From Actinomadura sp. DC4 (GTDB taxonomy: Bacteria; Actinomycetota; Actinomycetes; Streptosporangiales; Streptosporangiaceae): a stretch of DNA of 64,000 nt. Below are positions 59,735 to 64,000 of the stretch, piece by piece. Location of the stretch: contig NZ_JAUEQY010000009.1 of assembly GCF_030406325.1 (NCBI RefSeq), positions 62,001 through 126,000 on the forward strand, read 5' to 3'. The position numbers and the translations under genes were made by a program. Within the stretch, counting starts at the first letter, position 1; every line of letters begins with the position of its first letter. Below the pieces are notes generated by a model. The model worked only from the letters and a program-made list of their open reading frames with translations. It had not been told where the DNA came from and did not search any database.

Positions 59735-61741
59735 ATGGATTCGCTGGCCATCGGGATCGGCGTGCTGATCGCCGCCATCCTGCTCGTCGTCGTCGGCACC
59801 GCGTTCATGCTCCGGCTGTTCCGCAAGGTGGAGCAGGGACGCGTGCTGATCGTTTCCAAGATCAAGAAGGTGCACGTCACGTTCACCGGGGCGATCGTGC
59901 TGCCCGTGTTGCACAAGGCCGAGGTGATGGACATCTCGGTTAAGACGATCGAGATCGAGCGCACCGGTCACGAGGGCCTGATCTGCCGGGACAACATCCG
60001 CGCCGACATCCGGATCACCTTCTTCGTACGGGTCAACAAGACCATCGAGGACGTCATCGCGGTGGCCCAGGCCATCGGCACCCAGCGGGCGAGCCACGAG
60101 GAGACGCTCCAGACGCTGTTCAACGCCAAGTTCTCCGAGGCGCTGAAGACGGTCGGCAAGCAGATGGACTTCGTCGACCTGTACACGCACCGGCATGAGT
60201 TCCGCGACCAGATCGTGCAGATCATCGGCACCGACCTGAACGGCTACCACCTCGAGGACGCGGCCATCGACCACCTCGAGCAGACGCCGCTGGAGAGCCT
60301 CAACCCGACCAACATCCTCGACGCGCAGGGCATCCGGAAGATCACCGAGCTGACCGCGATCGAGCACGTACGGACCAATGAGTACCAGCGCAACGAGCAG
60401 AAGGAGATCACCCGCCAGAACGTCGACGCGCGTGAGGCCATTCTGGAGCTGGAGCGCCGGCAGGCCGAGGCCGAGGTCAAGAAGAAGCGTGAGATCGAGA
60501 CGATCCGGGCGCGCGAGGAGGCCGAGATCGCCAAGGTCCAGGCCGAGGAGCGGCTGACCTCCCAGAGCGCGCACATCCGTACGGACGAGCAGCTCGGCGT
60601 CCAGCAGAAGAACCGCGACCGGGAGATCGCCGTCGCGGAGAAGAACCGCGAACGCGTCATCGCCGTGGAGACCGAACGCATCGAGAAGGACCGGATGCTG
60701 GAGGTCATCGCCCGCGAGCGGGAGACCGAGCTGTCGCGCATCTCCAAGGACAAAGAGGTCGAGGGCGAGAAGCGGGAGATCGCCGACGTCATCCGCGAGC
60801 GCATCGCGGTGGAGAAGACGGTCGCCGAGCAGGAGGAGAACATCAAGAAGCTCCGCGTCGTCGAGGAGGCGGAGCGCACGCGCCAGGCCGTCGTCATCCA
60901 GGCCGAGGCCGAGGCGCAGGAGGGCCTGGTCAAGGACATCAAGGCGGCCGAGGCCGCCGAGGAGGCCGCCAAGTTCAAGGCCCGCGAGGCGCTGCTCATG
61001 GCCGAGGCACGGCAGCAGACCGCCGAGCTCGACGCCCGCGCCAAGATCCGCCTGGCCGAGGGCATCCAGGCCGAGACCGCCGCGGCGGGCCTGGCCGACG
61101 TCCAGGTGCGCGAGCGGGACGCCCAGGCCATCGAGAAGGTCGGCCTCGCCGAGGCACAGGTGGACCGGCAGAAGGCCCTCGCCGCCGCCGACGGCATCCG
61201 CGAAAAGCTCAAGGCCGAGGCGGAGGGCCTGACCGACAAGGCCGCCGGCATGGCCGCGATGGACGACGCCACCCGTGGGCACGAGGAGTACCGCCTGCGG
61301 CTGGAGGCCGAGAAGGAGATCCGGCTGGCCGGTCTCAACGTGCAGCGCGAGGTCGCCAAAGAACAAGCAACGGTACTGGCGTCCGCTATGGAGGCGGCCG
61401 ACATCGACATCGTCGGCGGCGAAACCATGTTCTTCGACAAGGTCGTCGGCGCGATCGGCGTCGGCAAGGGCGTCGACGGGTTCGTCGAGCACTCCGACGT
61501 CGCGCGGAGTCTCACCAAGCCGTGGATGAACGGGTCCCGCAGCTTCCCCGACGACCTCACCCGGCTGCTCGGCTCGGTCGGCACCGACGACGTGAAGAAC
61601 CTCACGCTGTCCGCGCTCCTCATGCAGCGCATCAGGGGCGGCGGCACCGACGGCGCCAAGGCCCAGGAGCTGCTGGACCATGCCGAACGCCTGGGCGTCG
61701 CCGACGCGGCCGTCTCGTCCGTCGCCGTCATCGACCAGTGA
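59735..61741 (+). CDS. Flotillin family protein, YqiK-like
   Basis: The 668-residue protein starts with one membrane helix (LAIGIGVLIAAILLVVVGTA), then an SPFH/band-7 domain (about residues 30-200). A very long charged coiled coil follows (about 215-540), full of Glu/Arg/Ala. The C-terminal part includes EAADIDIVGGETMFFDKV, typical of flotillins. Flotillins organise membrane domains. It overlaps the next gene's GTG (GTGA). Confidence 0.9.
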   Translation: MDSLAIGIGVLIAAILLVVVGTAFMLRLFRKVEQGRVLIVSKIKKVHVTFTGAIVLPVLHKAEVMDISVKTIEIERTGHEGLICRDNIRADIRITFFVRVNKTIEDVIAVAQAIGTQRASHEETLQTLFNAKFSEALKTVGKQMDFVDLYTHRHEFRDQIVQIIGTDLNGYHLEDAAIDHLEQTPLESLNPTNILDAQGIRKITELTAIEHVRTNEYQRNEQKEITRQNVDAREAILELERRQAEAEVKKKREIETIRAREEAEIAKVQAEERLTSQSAHIRTDEQLGVQQKNRDREIAVAEKNRERVIAVETERIEKDRMLEVIARERETELSRISKDKEVEGEKREIADVIRERIAVEKTVAEQEENIKKLRVVEEAERTRQAVVIQAEAEAQEGLVKDIKAAEAAEEAAKFKAREALLMAEARQQTAELDARAKIRLAEGIQAETAAAGLADVQVRERDAQAIEKVGLAEAQVDRQKALAAADGIREKLKAEAEGLTDKAAGMAAMDDATRGHEEYRLRLEAEKEIRLAGLNVQREVAKEQATVLASAMEAADIDIVGGETMFFDKVVGAIGVGKGVDGFVEHSDVARSLTKPWMNGSRSFPDDLTRLLGSVGTDDVKNLTLSALLMQRIRGGGTDGAKAQELLDHAERLGVADAAVSSVAVIDQ

Positions 61742-64000
61742 ACGAAGGAACCGAAGAGCCGAGGCTGGACGCGGGCACCTTCGAGGTGCTCCGAGCCCGC
61801 CTCGGCGAGCAGGCAAAGGAGCTGACCCGGCGGGCCGAGGCGCTCAACGCCCGGCGCCTGGAGATCTTCGGCGGCACCGAGCTGCGGCTGGTCGGCGCCG
61901 AGCGCATCCGTACCGAGCACAACTGCGTGCCGCGCGACATCGCGGCCGTCGGCGACCTGCTGCTGTTCGGCTACAACGTGTTCATCGGGCTCAAGCCGAG
62001 CACCTCGGTGGACGACGTGTTCGCGCTGCACCGGTTCGTACGGGACGGCGAGGAGTTCCGGTTCGAGCCCGCGGACTCCGGCCTCCTGCGCGACCCGCGG
62101 CTCGAACACGACTTCACCGAGCTGTACCGCTACTACCGCGACAGCCGGCTGCTGCAGCTACGGCACCTCGACGGCAAGCTCCTCGCCGTCTTTCAGACCG
62201 GGCTGGAGGCCGAGCACGACACCCGGGTGCTGCGCTGGACGGTCGGCTCGGACGGAACCGTCGTCTACCACGACAACCTCGGCGAGCCGGACCACGTCTT
62301 CCCGCCGTCGCACGACTTCGCGTGGACCGAGACGACCCGCGACGACCACGTCCTCGGCCGGCACCCGCACATCTCCATCGAGGACGAGGTGTTCGTCGAG
62401 ACCGTCGGCGGCGACCTGACCGTCAAGGTGGAGAACAACACCGAGACCGGCGAGGGCATCTACGCCGAGCCGGTGGACGAGCCGCTGCAGAGCCTCGCCG
62501 ACGCGGAGGTGCACTACGCGCGGGTCGGCGCGCTGATCCTGCTGCGCGTACGGCCGTACAAGGAGGAGGCCTGGCGGTACCTGGTCTTCAACACCCGGAC
62601 CCGTGACGTCGTACGCCTGGACGGCATCGGGCAGGCGTGCCGGCGGCTGCCCGAGGACCACGGGATCATCTTCCCCGGTGGCTACTACCTGGTCACCGGG
62701 GCGGCCAAGACCTTCGACACCGACACGGACAAGCTGGAGTACGAGCGGTTCGTCCGGTCCACCAACGGCGAGGACGTGCTCTACGTCTTCCACGCCCGCG
62801 CGGCCGGCCGCTACCTCCTGCTGCCGTACAACGTGATCCGCAAGGAGGTCGCCACCCCGATCACCTGCCACGGCTACTCTCTGTACGACGACGGCACGAT
62901 GGTGGTGTTCCGCGCCGACTCGGCCGAGCCCACGCGCGTGCACCAGATGCAGGTGTGGCAGACCCCGTACCTGTCCGACGCGTACGCCGCGGCGCAGCCG
63001 GTCGGCACCGGGCCGCTGGAGCGCATCGGCAACGCCGACCTCGTACGCGGCATCTCCGACTCGCTGTCGATCGCCCGTACGGTGGCGGACACGACGCCGT
63101 CGGCGGCCGTCTTCGAGGCGCTGATCGCCGCCTGCGACCGTGCCTTCGACCGCTATTTCTGGTTCGGGGAACAGGGGCTGCGCGAGCCGCTCGACGCGGT
63201 GCGCGGCGCCGCCGACCAGGTGCTGGAGGAGCTCGAGAACGTCCAGCGGCTCACCGCCCAGGCCGACGGCGCGCTCACCGAGGCGGCCGAGCGGATCACT
63301 GCGCTGATCCGGCGGGCCAGGAGCGAGGCGCCGGGCGCCGCCGACGCGTGGGTGACCCGGCTCGCCGAGCTGCGCCGCTCGCAGGGCCGGCTGATGACGC
63401 TGCGCGAGATGCGGTACGCGGACATGGACCGGATCGACGAGCTGGCCGGGCGGCTCACCGGCGAGCTGACCGCCACCGGCGGACGCGCGGTCGCGTTCCT
63501 CCAGACCGAGGACGCCTTCGCGGGCTACCACGAGAAGATCGCCCGGCTCGCCGCGGAGGCCGACGCGATCGCGACGGTCGCCGAGGCCGATCCCGTACGC
63601 GAGCGGCTGGCCGAGCAGACCCACGGCCTGGAGACGCTGACCGAGGTCGTCGGCGCGCTCGACGTCGCCGACGCCAACCTGCGGACCTCGATCCTGGAGC
63701 GGATCGGGGAGGTGCTCGCCGAGATCAACCACGCGCAGGCGAACCTGACCGCACGCCGCCGCGAACTCCTCGACGTCGAGGGCAGGGCCGCCTTCGCGGC
63801 CGAGTTCGCGCTGCTCGGCCAGTCCGTCACCGCCGCGCTCGCGATGGCCGGCACGCCCGAGCAGTGCGACGACCAGCTCGGCCGGCTGATGCTTCAGCTG
63901 GAGAACCTGGAGTCCCGGTTCGCCGAGTTCGACGACTTCGTCGCCGGCCTGTCGGCCAAGCGGGAGGAGATCTACGAGGCGTTCTCCGGGCGCAAGCAGG
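61738..64000 (+). CDS. DNA repair ATPase-like protein (DUF3686 type), 3' end outside window
   Basis: The frame starts with GTG 61738 (GTGA overlap with the flotillin) and is still open at the window end after 754 codons. The sequence RTEHNCVPRDIAAVGDLLLFGYNVF and later repeated beta-rich DEPLQSLADAEVHYARVGALILLRV match large proteins annotated as DNA repair ATPase (DUF3686), which carry an AAA domain further on. Long helical stretches with ELRRSQGRLMTLREM follow. Such genes are often linked with flotillin and YqiJ-type genes. The ATPase domain lies beyond the window, so this part is not seen. Confidence 0.7.
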   Translation, partial: MNEGTEEPRLDAGTFEVLRARLGEQAKELTRRAEALNARRLEIFGGTELRLVGAERIRTEHNCVPRDIAAVGDLLLFGYNVFIGLKPSTSVDDVFALHRFVRDGEEFRFEPADSGLLRDPRLEHDFTELYRYYRDSRLLQLRHLDGKLLAVFQTGLEAEHDTRVLRWTVGSDGTVVYHDNLGEPDHVFPPSHDFAWTETTRDDHVLGRHPHISIEDEVFVETVGGDLTVKVENNTETGEGIYAEPVDEPLQSLADAEVHYARVGALILLRVRPYKEEAWRYLVFNTRTRDVVRLDGIGQACRRLPEDHGIIFPGGYYLVTGAAKTFDTDTDKLEYERFVRSTNGEDVLYVFHARAAGRYLLLPYNVIRKEVATPITCHGYSLYDDGTMVVFRADSAEPTRVHQMQVWQTPYLSDAYAAAQPVGTGPLERIGNADLVRGISDSLSIARTVADTTPSAAVFEALIAACDRAFDRYFWFGEQGLREPLDAVRGAADQVLEELENVQRLTAQADGALTEAAERITALIRRARSEAPGAADAWVTRLAELRRSQGRLMTLREMRYADMDRIDELAGRLTGELTATGGRAVAFLQTEDAFAGYHEKIARLAAEADAIATVAEADPVRERLAEQTHGLETLTEVVGALDVADANLRTSILERIGEVLAEINHAQANLTARRRELLDVEGRAAFAAEFALLGQSVTAALAMAGTPEQCDDQLGRLMLQLENLESRFAEFDDFVAGLSAKREEIYEAFSGRKQ

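Noticed and set aside
59597-61816. 739-codon minus-strand frame over the flotillin gene
   Set aside because: It is the antisense of a Glu/Arg/Ala coiled coil, which naturally gives a long Leu/Ala/Asp frame; no domain is seen.
1-64000. tRNA, rRNA, CRISPR arrays and insertion sequences
   Set aside because: No cloverleaf, rRNA stretch, regularly spaced repeat series or transposase was recognised by eye. A tRNAscan or ISfinder run would settle this.

Overview
The window is GC-rich throughout, uses many GTG starts and ATGA/GTGA overlaps, and carries families typical of actinomycetes: an XRE-DUF5753/DUF397 pair, a DUF222-HNH nuclease, a GAF-ANTAR protein and a cydABDC operon. I infer a filamentous actinomycete, perhaps of the Streptosporangiales/Thermomonosporaceae type. 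The lineage is a guess from gene content. No rRNA, tRNA or CRISPR array was seen.

Layout. 1-4.9 kb: the end of an MFS transporter, small proteins, a type IB topoisomerase, a GAF-ANTAR regulator, and an alpha/beta hydrolase behind a possible 17-residue leader peptide. 4.9-13 kb: a cytochrome bd operon (cydA-cydB-cydD-cydC) under duplicated GTAGTACTAC palindromes. The locus has been rearranged: the cydD/cydC junction is repeated in tandem, and a decayed copy of the cydC 3' end lies beyond a frameshifted HNH nuclease gene. 13-19.4 kb: small regulatory and metabolic genes, including XRE/DUF397, a hydrolase with a CGNR regulator, an oxidoreductase with an HxlR regulator, and pdxH.

19.75-34.6 kb is the centrepiece: fourteen same-strand, mostly overlapping genes that look like one operon for a small specialised metabolite. 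It holds a HemN-like radical SAM enzyme, an aminotransferase, a ThDP enzyme, an SRPBCC protein, an atypical KAS III, two ACPs and a complete HMG-CoA-synthase-type beta-branching cassette: donor ACP, HCS, ECH1, ECH2 and a Ser-for-Cys decarboxylating KS. An ordinary free-standing KS, a P450 and a flavoprotein complete it. No acyltransferase, ketoreductase, thioesterase, phosphopantetheinyl transferase or pathway regulator is present, so malonyl loading and release must come from elsewhere or from non-standard enzymes. Neighbouring genes that could contribute are an AhpD-like protein, a BBE-type oxidase and a MarR/MFS exporter pair (34.7-41 kb).

41-51.3 kb: a zinc metallopeptidase, a permease-like protein with a long proline-rich extension, and a carbohydrate locus (ROK regulator, ABC ATPase, permease, binding lipoprotein, Gfo/Idh/MocA dehydrogenase, TIM-barrel isomerase) closed by a strong hairpin. 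51.4-56.2 kb: a DUF3494 ice-binding-like secreted protein, a WXG100-like protein, a decayed SDR, a YCII protein, a MerR protein fused to a DNA-clamp-like domain, and a TPR-like protein.

56.3-64 kb looks like a conflict/stress island: an EACC1-like protein with a caspase-TM-WD40 protein, then a YqiJ-like membrane protein, a YqiK-type flotillin and a DUF3686-type DNA repair ATPase that runs off the window.
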